From Baylisascaris procyonis (Eukaryota; Nematoda; Chromadorea; Rhabditida; Ascarididae), in the NCBI GenBank assembly GCA_037389465.1, contig JAZARR010000089.1, forward strand, positions 1,550,001 through 1,614,000: a stretch of DNA of 64,000 nucleotides. The letters run 5' to 3'. Numbering within the stretch: position 1 is the stretch's first letter; each line of letters begins with the position of its first letter. Both the position numbers and the translations under genes were made by a program. The notes under the pieces were generated by a model that saw nothing but the letters and a program-made list of their open reading frames with translations, searched no databases and was not told the DNA's origin. This document shows positions 1 through 12,500 of the stretch, piece by piece.

Positions 1-1805
1 TCAGGAAACTTAAATTATTAGACGTCATTTCTATAACCGGGTCGTATGAATTGAACAATATTAAGCTTACCAATAAATTGTGGTTACTCAAAGTCGGTTT
101 CGATGTGTTTTGGCGTTTATCGGTATTTCTAATTTGTGTTTATTTGCTTGTTTATATAGTCTCTGCAGTGGTTTTATTTATTGTTGTATTGTTGATTTTT
201 AAGTTATATTCGATTATATGATTATTAATGCTCAATGAGAATATCCCAACGATTACGCACCTGGGTTATATTTTGATGGTTTTGGTGTTAATTTGGGGGG
301 GGGGGAAGTAGGCCGTTTCGTGTAGTTCACTGTTTATGGTACTTTAGAGTGATGTCATCCTATACTGAAATTACTGGTTGAGGCAGTGCAGTAAATTGAA
401 TGGTATTGTGATTGTAGCTAGCGTGCAGCCTGAATCAGTGGTACTTGCAGAAAACGAGGAGGTGGTGGAGTTTTTTTGGAACTTCTTATAGGCTGCTGGT
501 CGTAAAATTGGATACCCGAATATTATTAGTCCATCCCTATTATTCATTTGTTTCACAGTGTTTGCAGTTCTTGTTGTATTCATGTGTGAACGCTCATCGG
601 CGCATTGTTCGAATAGGGTCATTAATAAACCGGTTACTGTAATGAGGCTATTTGATTGGCTTTTATACGTTGTATCTTATTGTGATAACGTTCAATATCT
701 ATGCTTATAAGAGAGAAATTCTTTTTACTATGATTTTATCATTGCCATTTTTGTGTTGGATAAATTAGTCGGTTTTAAAACCTTTGGTACAGCGCATCTT
801 CACTCGTTTTTTTTTTGAGATTTAAATACTGCAAAAAAAAAATCTTTAAGTTTAAAATAACAGCCGAAAAGTTATCTTCAGTCACTGTCCTTCGTTGAGA
901 CATAGGTTTAACTCTAAACTATACGATTCAATTTTAACCGTAGGGGTTTTCTGGGAAAGAACTCTATGCTATTCTTTAGAAAAATACGGGCATCTTTCAG
1001 GTTTTTATAGTAAAGCGAGGTCGGTTGTGAGGTACAACTTTCTAGATATTTGCAGAAATTTTCAGGTTGGAATATTGTTTAGTTCAGTCATTTCGGTCGT
1101 TGTTCTAGAGGCACCATTTAGAAATTTCCCGTTGATGTGAATAGATATAAGGTTGGAGGATTTGTAATCCAGCTTAACCAATAGCACATTTACAAATCTT
1201 TAGATATGCTGGTGGCGATCGTTACCTTTGAAGTATATTAATAGCGAAAATTAAAGCACCTTCAACGATCATATCAATTTCAATAGTTGCATTGTTATGT
1301 AGTTTTAGAATGACGCAAAATATAGGATCCCACCTGAATATCCGGCTGTCAGGTAAGTGAGGCATAAGTGGTCATCTGGTAATAAATTCAGGAAAAGGTT
1401 GAAGCGTGGTTTTTTTTTTAAATTTGTAGAAGGATTTGCGCATTTTAGAATCGAAGTCGTGAAACCTCAATTCGAATTCGATGATTAAATATTACTTTAA
1501 AAAGAGGCTAACTCATCGTGATCCAAAAATGTGGTAAAATACGTATTGACGGTATGATCAGATCTCTTTCATCTGTTTGTTTATATCGTTTTGATGGTAG
1601 CCCGACTGAGAATGATGACCTCAGCTAGGAAGAGGGTAACTTTTCAAGGGAAACGATATCAGGGAAGTATGTTGTTTCATGATTTTGGGCAATGATTACC
1701 TATAAAATACTAGCTCCACTCTTGGGAATGTTCGGAGTTTTGGCGAATACTGGGATGAAAGGATGTTTCCTCCCTCCTCTCTCTCTCCCCCCCCCCCCCC
1801 ACAGT
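1..1805. other. Intergenic DNA, no supported gene
   Basis: AT-rich sequence with only short, composition-like open frames. It holds an 11-base G run at 295-305 and a 14-base C run at 1787-1800. One exon-like patch begins with ATG at 1310 and ends at a consensus donor (CAG then gtaagt) at 1352/1353. It could be an upstream exon of the following gene but cannot be confirmed by eye. Confidence 0.5.
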
Positions 1806-4800
1806 CTTTCAGAGATCAATTCCGAGTTGGTTTCGATTACTGCTGACCCAACAATTGTGCTGTTATATGTGTTCACCTTTTTTTTTAAAAGTTTTGTGAG
1901 TGTTTAGCGTCCAATTTTGCCGCGCTTGGAACAGATTCAAAAATGTTTTTTTATTTTCTTTATTCTTTGTTTGCGGTGATAGGTTTTTTTAAATGCTATG
2001 AGTTAATTTGTTAAGGTTGCTAACTAAGTTCGTTTTTATGTATAATGAGCTGTTAATTAAAAGTATTTTTAATGGATTTGTGTGTGCCAAGGATAAGCTC
2101 CTTGATTGACTTCAGTCGAATAAACCATCTCCCCTCATCTCCATTCTAAATCCCAATAAAATGGCTCGTTTTCATCTTTCAGAAAGTTCATATACCCTCA
2201 TCGTACCAGTTTATAACTAAAATCCCGCCATTAAAATTCATTTTTTATTGGTCCTTATTCTAAAGCATCTTTGGACATATTTATGGCTTCGAAAGGATTA
2301 ATTCAAGCCATTGTAGCATATATTTTAAGTAGAAGTATCATTATTTATTGTTATCCTGCAATTAAAATAATGAACAGAAATTTCATAGATCTGAGGTTAT
2401 TCAAATAGAACATTTAACGTTGGTTTATTCTCTTATATGGTTTGATCTTGTTTTGATTGTTGAGAATAAGTAAGTTTCTTTGTAATGTTTGATTATATTC
2501 TCGCATTATTCATATGCGTCTCTAAGAAGTGGTGAGATCTTGTATGTTGCAGGTGCTAAGTCACGTTGGTTCACGAGGTAAGGATACATCTGCGTTGTGC
2601 TGGAGATTGGTCTTCTGCGTCACCTGATCAACCATCACAGACTATGCCTCTCAATGTCAGTCACTGCGAAGAATCCTCTTCGAGAAGCAGGCCACATGAC
2701 CGATCCCAACCAGAGGAAATCGAACATCAGGTTAATTACGCATATAATTCATTTCTCACACTTTTACGATTATTAACCACCAACAGTGAATGAATTGCTC
2801 TTGTACATGCATCGGATGAGTACATCACTCTCAGTATGTGTGGTTCTCACATCATATAACACCCTGAGTTGACCGTATGGGGCTCTATTTTGCATTTCAA
2901 ATATCGCCTTATCTTCCCCTCTTCTACCTCAATAATAGATTGGAGAGTTGGCCTGTTCAGGTCTGAGTCTGAATATGCAATGAATATTCTTTATAACATC
3001 ACTTTAATGCCAGTCCTTCCGGGATAGTACTGGTTTCCTTCATTTCTGTCGCTCATCCGAAGCGCTGTCAAGTTGCCCTGTATTTGAACATATGTAGATC
3101 GCTTTTGTTTCTTATTCCTTTTGCCTCCCACTGTACTATAATGTAGATAGAAAGTTATTTTATCCCCTACAGCACTCTGAATGCACACAAATGTAGAGCA
3201 AAGTTTAGCGGGAAATGTCAGGGGATGTTATGATTTTGCGGGCATGAAACACCATGTGAAAATGCCATTGTAAGACTAAATCATCTGCGGGTCGGTTGCA
3301 AGGAGTGCCATCTCTCGTCAGTGAATGCTGTTGATATCGTTTCGATTCCATAGGCTTAGCGATAAGATTCTGTTCATTATTCGAATTTACTTCTACCATT
3401 ATCTAGAGAGATGCAGCACTGAGATTGACCTCATCATTTTTTGGTATTCTGAAGTGATAGGCAATGAATTTCCATTGGCTGAATGAATACTGTCTTAAAA
3501 TAGCTAGAAGTGTTGGGTACAAGACAAAAAGGGCAATCATAAAAGTGGATTATATTATTTTGATTCCAGTTTAATTGTAATCATATTTGTGGCATTGCTG
3601 TAATCGTGGTTAAACTGCTTCAGTTTGCTCCTCGAATGAGCTTGTCTGAAGGTTTTGATTGTTGAATGGCATCCGTATTAAATCACTTACCGATGTCTGA
3701 AAGAGTGTCTGTCTGTGTATGTCGTTTTGTTTCGAGTTGTATTTGTACGGCTGAATGGAATTGATCAGAAAGCACAATGGAATTGCTGTGTTCAGGGCCC
3801 TAAAAAGCGACGACGTTCCATCCGTGGAAGACGATCGAGTGTTGTGCTTCGAGAAAGTGATGCCGCAGATTCCGTATGTTTAATGATTTCTTTCTTATTT
3901 AATTCATTTCAAGGTAGTGAATAAGGGGAAATCTGTAAAGATATAACAGGTAGATGAGCACTTTTTTATGCTTCTTTAGATTGAGTATAAATTTTAGAGT
4001 AAGTGAAGTTAAAGTGCTATAGAAACTATGAATTACATCCAAATCTTTCGTATCAACAGTGTTGAGTCGTCTCAAAAATGATTGACGCCTTTATTGCATA
4101 TGTCAGGATCATCGATTCGGTCATTTCGGATAGGATAGTTATCTCAGAGCAGTGAGCGGTGTGATGCATTTTTAGGTAATTTGCACAAGTGCATTGTGTT
4201 GGGAGTATTGATAAGTGATAAAGGGCTTCGGAAGCAAGCTGATCTAAAAGTTTGATGACTTAATTAGTCAGAATCAAACTGCTCGATTAAACACAAGTAC
4301 TGAAGTGTATCTTGCCACCGGACGAACACGAATTATAAGTGCTATTGAATTCAGTGACTCCGGAATCGACTATCATCGGCTGGGAGCTGATCCCCGTGTC
4401 TCCAGTGCTATTAGTGCAGTTGAAGTTTCTCGATTGGTTAAATTGTATACCTTCTATTCAATAGTTTAATTTTGAGAAGTAACTTAATTAAAGACCTTTG
4501 CTGAAAGGAAAAGTGTTACCTCGAGTTCAGTGCATGCTTAAGTCAATTTTTTTCGTTTACTAAGTGTAATTAACACTGTTACGCATATAGGCAGATTTTG
4601 TTATCATTTTCAAAGGCTATTGTGTTTGTTATTCAGTGTTCATCTACAAAGCGCTATTGAATAGTTGCTGGTGTCATGGTAGGTGCATCAGATTTACTGC
4701 TCGTTTCGGATTGCTTACCAATGTGACAAAGTTATAAACGCTTTTTGAGTGCCTACTAATTGGTCGATACAGTGAAGTTAAATCCATTCTTTTAGCCATT

Positions 4801-7800
4801 CAAAAGCTGCTATGTATTGCTGTGATTAATTTTTGAGCGGGAAGCTAATAATTTCTCTTTCTTTAATGTTTCCATCTTTTTATTTAATTAGTAAACGATT
4901 TGGGCTTGATTGAATGAGTTGTAACGTAAATAAATATATAACGCGAAGGAAAAGTGTCGTTTCAATTATCTAATAGGTGAGAAAGAGAGATATAAATTTA
5001 AAGGAAGAAGTGGTAGTATCGTTGAACGAAGAGGAGAACACCTCGATGCATGGCAACGGTGCGGCTTCCAAGTTGGCCGCCGTTGAGAGAGAGATCGCCG
5101 AACTCAACGAATACTACCTCAATCTACAGTGCGAGCAAAAACAGTGGAATGAGCTGCTCGAGGAGAAACAATGCGACGTCGAGAATGCCTCAAGGTTGGT
5201 CTTTGCAGTTTTGTGCGACACTTTTATCTCGTAGCTTCTTTACCGTCAGATAGCATTCTCACTTAGTGGTCGAAATACATATCCGTATTTTGAAGTTTAT
5301 AATCACAATTGACGTTAGTTTCGCATGTAGCAAAATGACACTAGAACCGATGCCAATCGTGCAGTAGTGTGTACCTCATTCAGGGGATCGTCTGCTTGGG
5401 AATAGAAACGTGGTGGGTTGCTGGAATCTGATTGCGGTCTTGCAAATATCTTCCAAAAAACTGTACGTTTGTGCTGAGTTGCATTTTATTGCGACAGTCG
5501 ATGCGTCATGATTATATTGAAGAAAGTTTAAGGGATAATGGCCCAAGGGAACTCTCATCGCATAGATTTGCGAGGATACGAAGGAGCTATCTGAACGATT
5601 TGGGTGCTCTGCACGCCGTTGAAGGCTCCATTGTGAGCTTCGTTCGCAAGGTGGAAAAGAATTTCTCGAAGGTGAGTGATGTGCTGCTTGGTTTACTTGA
5701 ATGAGTTTGTTTGTGTGAGTTGTTTTATTGCTGATTGCCCATCCTTTTTTTGTTTCGTTATACTGATTACTCAATATCTCGCAAGACACTTTTTGTTATT
5801 GTGCGAGTAGATTTTAATAAACTATTATCACAGTGGAGAATTATAAGTCATAAGCAGTGACAATTTAGTAATTTCGATGCGATTACCTCGTGGCAGTCGA
5901 ATGTGATCGTTGCTGACACCCAACTGCCATAAAGATTCCATGGTAAAAAGTCAGCGGGTCGGGTCTCGAAAGGAGGGCCGTTAATTTTGTCATTTCCAGC
6001 GAGGGTCAGTCCAAGAGTTTCGCTGTCGTTGCCGTCTCTTAGTATAAAGGGGATGCGAAATTATAGTAGCTGAGTTTCAATCTAATGAATTCTTCAGTGG
6101 TTTTATGTTAGCTCATAGCATATTTGAAAATAATGATTGAACAGAGGCGATGATTCCTTAAGTATCTGCATTGTACACTTTACTGAAGTCTTCCCATAAA
6201 TACATTCATAATGCTGTGCTTCTGTTCTATGAGCTGACTTCAGGATGCAAATAGCGAAGCTCTATGGAAAGAAGTCGAGGTAGCGGAAGCCGAGTTGGCC
6301 AGATTGGAAGCACAAGCAGCCTCTTATTTGGAGTTGCTGAACGAGGTGAGCGAGGAGGATATGCTCAAGCAGATCGCCGAATGCGACCAACAAATGGAAG
6401 TTGCTCGTCAGTGGTTTCTGCGAAAGGGACTCATAGATAAATTCAACAGTGATATCAAACGAAACATTGAAAGGTTCGGCCTATCGCGTTAACGTTTTGT
6501 TCATATGTTTGAATCATTGTTGTTATATGCACAAATTACATTCCTTAAAGGATGCCCTCAGAGTTAGAAGGGAGTTCCCAAATGTTTTTTCGAGTGACTT
6601 TTGCTTTCCGAGGTGAACGTCAGCCACATATATTTTGGGGTCATGTAAAAATGCATCAAACAATTTAGTAGCTGATGCCCCTGTGGTGATGGGAAAGCTA
6701 ATGAAGAGGCAGAGGGTGCAGTTTTCTATGGGTTTTCTTTCAAGTGATCATATTTTGGCATATTGGCATTGGAACTAGGTCAATGACATCCGATTTTGGC
6801 AGTCGCTGCCTTTAGAATATGTTCGTTGTCTATGTTCATATGTGCAAAATTTGTTGTTGAGAGGTGCAACATGTTGCAGTTATTATGAGAGTGAGGTTGT
6901 GCAGCACATTCGGAGAGAAGGCTGCCGAATGTTTTTTGTTGGTTTCACTCGATTTATTAATCACATTAACCATCCAAATTTATGCAGTGAATTTTCAAAA
7001 ATTAGAAAATAAAAATAAGCCTCGTGGAGTTGAAAAGTCTCTGTGTGAATAACTCAATGTTTCTATGTGCATTCGCTTGGGGTAGCTATTCAATGCAAAA
7101 GTTTCAATGTATCTGAAAGGGTGATAACTAATAATTGAAGGAGTTTAGCAGTGATCAGCAATGCGACGCGTTTAGTATATTTTTTGCACCACCTTATTAG
7201 AATGATTAATATATTAGATTGTTACCAATGTTTACTGCAGTTATATCCCGCCAATTGGCATAGTCGATTTTTTGTTCTGGTCGCATATAATACAGCACTG
7301 TTGCACCTCATGATGTTTGCTTCTCTTTTATTTTATGCATGGTCATTGTTTGGAATGAAGATACAAGAGCATTTTAATTAGATGTATTTTTTGTATGATG
7401 GCAATCTGTAACCATATGGCTGTGTAACATTTCTGCTGAAGAGGGAGATAGTACGTTAGAAGGAAGAAAGATCTATAGGAGTGATTGGACGTTTCGTTTG
7501 GTTTATTATAAGTTATATCGATGATGAAGCAATTGCCAACGAAAGCCTTTAAAGGTGGTACCCCCGTATAAAACATTCGTGTTGAAAGCAAGTCTAATAG
7601 GGTGGCGGCCTTGTTGATGGCCTTCTTAACATGGATGTGTTTGATCCTATGCAGTCCTTTCCTTTGTTTCGAGTTCCATTCGCTATTGGAATAAATTCCA
7701 GTAATGCGAATTGCTCATTCAAATGGTACCCTCTTACGTATGTGTATTGTTGATTAGTGTTTTGTCATAACATTGAAATGGGGAAATTAATTTTCATTTT

Positions 7801-8259
7801 GCTTATGAATATATGAAGTGATGCGATATGATCGTTTTGTTATAATTATTGAATGCAATATTGCCTTTGATTGTGATGTGAATATTCATTTTTGAGATAT
7901 TTTTTGTAAATAAATTTGCATTAATGAATCGTATTTGACAATAGAGAAGTGGATTTCCACCTATATTTATTTGTAATGAATACTTATTGATTCGATTAAG
8001 ATGTAATTGCGCACGTGTTTCTTATTTTAGTGTATTCATAAAAAGGGTGCCGAAAGAGTAATGCAATGTCTTTTGATGATACATAGGAGGAAGGGGTAAT
8101 ACCTTTGTGTAATAGTCTAATCACGTAGCCATCGTTTAGCTTACGAGTAACACCTGTCGAAGGTAGAGAGGGAGCTGTTGATGAATTGCATTAACACATT
8201 AGTGATGTGCCACCATAGTGCATTAGGGGACTGTCGAGTTACGCAGTGTTACTTGCGCT
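1806..8259 (+). repeat. Left arm of ~6.45 kb inverted duplication
   Basis: The reverse complement of ~51042-57505 matches this stretch almost base for base. Paired coordinates sum to 59299 or 59300 through the core, so indels are very few. At the inner end both copies share the bases up to about 8254-8259 and then diverge. At the outer end (1806-1990) similarity is clearly lower, roughly 85-90% by eye, and the 14-base C run just outside has no counterpart. The arm contains one complete six-exon gene and its 3' flank. It could be a true segmental inverted duplication or an assembly fold-back. Scattered substitutions, including one amino-acid change, argue against a simple duplicated contig. 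Confidence 0.9.
2644..6492 (+). CDS. DSN1-like coiled-coil protein, copy 1 (tentative)
   Basis: Six exons: 2644-2730, 3796-3873, 4272-4436, 4977-5194, 5533-5671 and 6244-6492. They join in frame to 311 residues and a stop. The ATG at 2644 is the first in-frame ATG and lies three bases after a CAG acceptor-like site. Residues 31-45 are strongly basic, with two RRxS-type serine sites (KKRRRSIRGRRSS). The rest (about 110-311) is helical and coiled-coil-like, rich in E, K, Q and L, with an E-K-Q-W-N-E-L-L stretch. Paired basic RRxS Aurora-kinase sites before coiled coils are known in DSN1 of the Mis12 kinetochore complex, which is why I suggest that family; the match is weak. The exon 5 acceptor (after TTTAAG) is the least certain; six bases upstream, AAAG is also phase-compatible. 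A second copy lies inverted at 52808-56655. Confidence 0.62.
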
Positions 8260-9553
8260 GTGATTTCAACCTCCTTTATACACCTGCAGTTGGGTGCGAG
8301 GCAGGAGGGAGAGGTTGTATTGGGCGATCTATCGCTGAAGCTCATCATTTGGTTATTAGGTGTGGGTAGCTTTGTTCGATGTGAAAGGTAGTGAAAAGTT
8401 CAAAGGCCCAAACTGAAGCAATTTCCCTCCCTACTGAAGCGATCTCACTGATCTTTGATCGATTTTGTGGGTTATAGCAAGTGTTGGCACTCGTGATCGA
8501 CGTTTCGCAATTTTAATACGGCAATGGGAGTTGAGTAATTTTGGGATCTTTTTTTGCTTTGGCTTTGGTTTATATCATATTGCATTTATAATTGCGGAAA
8601 AGAAGCCCCCATGAGAATGAGTTAACGAATAAAGTCGTTTCACAGTTGCGTTGAATTCCCCACCCAAAGTGACATGATGTAAGCAGTTTCCCTCTTTCTG
8701 CTCTCTTTTTCCACCCCATCCATCCCGTCACTCCCCATTTGTCTTTCATTTTAGCCTGGTCTCTGATGACATTAAGTTCAGTTTCGTTGGTGGATCTGTC
8801 ACTAACTCCGAATCTTCACCTAAGCTTACAAAAAGATGATGAAAGGCGAATATGACCGGCCCTTCGGTAGCAATTCAGAATCGGCTTCGTCGTGGGCAGC
8901 TTCTAACTTTTTGGGTTCCTGAAAATAGTAACAGTAGTGACATTTATTATACTTATTTCCCGACGATTGCTAGATTTGTTATTAATCTGCAATGTGTTAA
9001 AATATTTAAAGATGAGCATCGGAAGGGTCATCTCCATTTATCCCATCATGACAATGAGTTGACCTTTATTGTTAAAGATAACATTAATTCTATTTTATTA
9101 AACAGCCCTTTATTTTTTATGGAAGCCAGCTAGAATCCGATCGTGACAGATGTTTAAAGGGATAATTCTAGCACCTTATTTCACCTTCTGATTCTTTGTC
9201 TATTGGTTTGCTCAATGGTATTCAGTAAATAAGTTGTAAATAATGGATATCAGTATATTATGTAATATTGTATAAGAGAGGATAAGGGAGAGGATGTAGC
9301 TGGTTTCGTTAGGTTGAATAAGAGACGACTGTCAGGTGTACATTTGCATTTGCTTTGCCTTGTCTATTTTCATCCTTACCTAGGGCTCTATAGTTTTATC
9401 AGTATCACTCGTCCCATCACAGAGATTTAACTATTGCGTTCGTTACTTTCATATGCGCCGTTGCTTGGGTTGTTGTGTTAGCCGACTCTTGATTCATGCT
9501 GTCCATATCCAACTGGGTTATCCTTAAATATCTGAGAATATAATCTTTAAAGG
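6493..9553. other. 3' flank of left arm and spacer to the dehydrogenase
   Basis: To ~8259 this is the 3' half of the inverted-repeat arm. It is AT-rich; a possible polyadenylation signal AATAAA lies at 7008-7013. A 76-codon open frame at 7151-7381 also occurs in the other arm but with several changes and no coding bias, so I do not call it. From 8260 to 9553 I see only short frames, including one at 8852-9133, without recognisable domains. No WW-domain exon for the following dehydrogenase was found here. Confidence 0.45.
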
Positions 9554-12500
9554 ATGGATGAGGCAACGAATACACCGATTGAAAGAATTGAATCAGACAC
9601 TGAGGCGAACAACTTGTTAAGCAAAGAGAAAAGTTCATCAAAGACGCGAAAATATGGGACACGATCAAATGCGTTGGATGTGGCCGCAGGAGTGGACCTG
9701 AAAGGGAGAACTGCTCTCGTGACAGGTTTCTTTCCCCTCTTTCTCGTTCTTTTATGATGCCTGTTGATATGAACCCATTTAGGAGGAAGGGAAGGGGGCA
9801 GTGGTTATGTGGCCAAGGTACCCGTATGGCAATGTCCTGGCCTTTCCAGACCATACTAGATGCGAAAACATGGTCTTAGTCGCGAAAGTATATATCATGC
9901 TTTATCAGATGCAATGCTCATCGATCATATATGCTCATGGTGCAAGTAATTGTGGGCATTACGCGTATGATGCACGTGATTAGTGAACAGTTTGTACCTG
10001 ATAGAAACATTGGTGAACATAGTATAGGTAAGTCATGAACACAACAGGGGTGGTGAGAGTAGGGTCACATAACCGAAAGGCGGGATGGGCAATTTCTCTT
10101 CCATTCCCTCTGAAGCAATAGTTGATTGTGAAAGTAAAGGTTAGGCTATTATAATAAAGCATACATTTCAAATGTTTTGATTGGTAGTAAACTTATTCAA
10201 TGAAATATACACCGAGTTGCTCGAGGTACAGTCGACTCATCCACCGATAATCTTGTTGGTCGATGTTTGAACTTTTTATTCTATCTTCCAAAGTGAGGTT
10301 TTCACTCCACTATGAGGTATGACTTGAAAACATCGTACTTCACTAAGTCGGAAAACTTATGATTGGATAAGGCTACCATTTCCTTTCAAGCGCGATACAG
10401 CACAGTTTTGATGTCCGTGGCCGAGGCTGCATTTTGTTCTAAGAAGTGACCAGGTACCATCTTTCCAAGTATAGCAATATGAGGTCTGACCATTCTGTAT
10501 ATGCCACGTGGATGGTCACTTCGTTGTCCCCTTCTTTCTTCACTGTCAGTCATATGTTCTTGTTGCAGACGTAATATACGGGCCTCGCGTTAATGCTGAT
10601 GATTGGTTTACTGATTTTATATATTTATTATAATACTAGGAATACTATTGTTGAGTGGTGATGATTGCTTTTTTTGTTTTTGGATCTATTTGCACCTATA
10701 CTAGGAATCTACATCTATACAAAGATCTTTACTAGGAATCATTGTTTCGTTTTTTTTGGCCGATCGTTAGGTCTGTTTACATCATATTTAATCGTAGATT
10801 TGGATGTCAGTCGAAAATGGAAGATTTCACCCTATTCATTTGGGTATTTATTTCAGAGCAATCATCAATTGCTATGATTTGTGAGTGGTCCTTTTGCTAG
10901 AATATTCCCTTAAATAATCATTCGACTATCATTTCCATAGCTTAACGTATAGGAGTATGATACGTTCGCATTATGTGTGATGCTTATATCTTCCGATCCA
11001 TGCAGCTTATATTACATCTGCGAAATGCATAATTTAAATTTTTATAAGAATTAGAGGCGAAAAGGGTGCCAGATCGGTCATTTACTATCGTTCGACATTT
11101 TCGCCTTTATTGAGCTGCCTTTCTATTCTGATAGCTCACTATAGACGGAGAACGATTCCAAAGTATGATTTTTACTGTAATGACGTAAACGGTGTCCGGG
11201 AATATGTAATTATTTATATTTAGGAACAAATTCTGGAATCGGTATAGAAACGGCACGAACGCTATGTCTTTGTGGTGCTCATGTTATAATGGCAAATAGA
11301 AATATCGTCGAATCAGAAAAGCTTATCAGTGAACTCAAAAAAGAAAAGGTTTCAGCTTCATGTTCTTTTTATTTGTCGGCAAAGCACCAAAGGAACTAGA
11401 TTAGCACTGATAGTAACTAGATTTATTATAGCCCCAGGGGTACACTTCATCAGAGAAGAGTTTTTAGGATGATGGAGTAGGTAAAGACATCCTCAAGAGT
11501 GCGTTTTTCTTTCTTTTTCCTCCAATTTTCAAAAAAAACAAGTTTTTGCTGTTTTTTTTGGGGGGCTTTTTCTCCAACGCTGTTCTCTTTACCTACAACG
11601 TAAATTTTCTAGGGGATTTTAATTATCTTTTCCCGAGTTTTTTTCACCCAAATCTCTGATAGGATGCCTTGATTGTAGATCAACGAACGTTCCTCATATT
11701 GGTCAAAAAAAAACTAAAAGAAAAATATTTGTTTCATTTCCTTTGAAATTTCAAAAATATTTAAAGTAATAACCTGTTGTTTCGAGGAGGGTTAACTGAG
11801 GAGTGAACTCTGTTATCAGTGTATTGTGAGGCCTTTCATATTCAGTGATGGTCATTCTTTAATTCAAGGAATGACAGGTTGAATAACGAGGAAATCGTTC
11901 ATTTCATTCTTTGATTTCTATTGTAATTTTTGGATATCATTGGGTGATCTCAGCAAAATTTGAGTGATGCTTTCGTGTCTTTGTTCTTGTTTATACTGCA
12001 AATAGTAGAGAGATTCGCATTGGAATGATTGACTTCAAAAGGTATTTACTGGTATTTACTCAACATTTATTATTCAATACTTAAACAGAGGTATTTGTTC
12101 AATATTTACTATCCAGTTGTAGTATGTTTGTAAAGGTATTGATCAACTCGCTTGTTATTCTTAGAGCTTTATTTTTATTTCTCATATGAGTGAGTGTCAC
12201 TGAAGTACGTTTATGATTTATTAAGGTCACTTTTTTGTGTCACTGAAGTATGTTTTTTTGGTGTAGGTATAGTTGGATTGAAATGTCAAATATATTTATT
12301 AAGGCTATTGATCCTTACTAGCTGTCTTAAAATTCTCGAGGGGGGGGGGGTGCATTTTCCCTTTTTTTCGATTACATAGAAAATTCAAACGTTGTTTTGC
12401 AGCCGGATGCAGAAATCGATTTACTCACAGTGGATTTAAGCTCTCTTCAGTCTATTAATGCGGCGGCTAATGAATTTCTTTCAAAGAATTGGTGAATAAT

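Noticed and set aside
7151..7381. 76-codon frame present in both inverted arms (also 51919-52149)
   Set aside because: The copies differ at several amino acids although exons nearby are identical, the antisense strand is also open, and no domain is visible.
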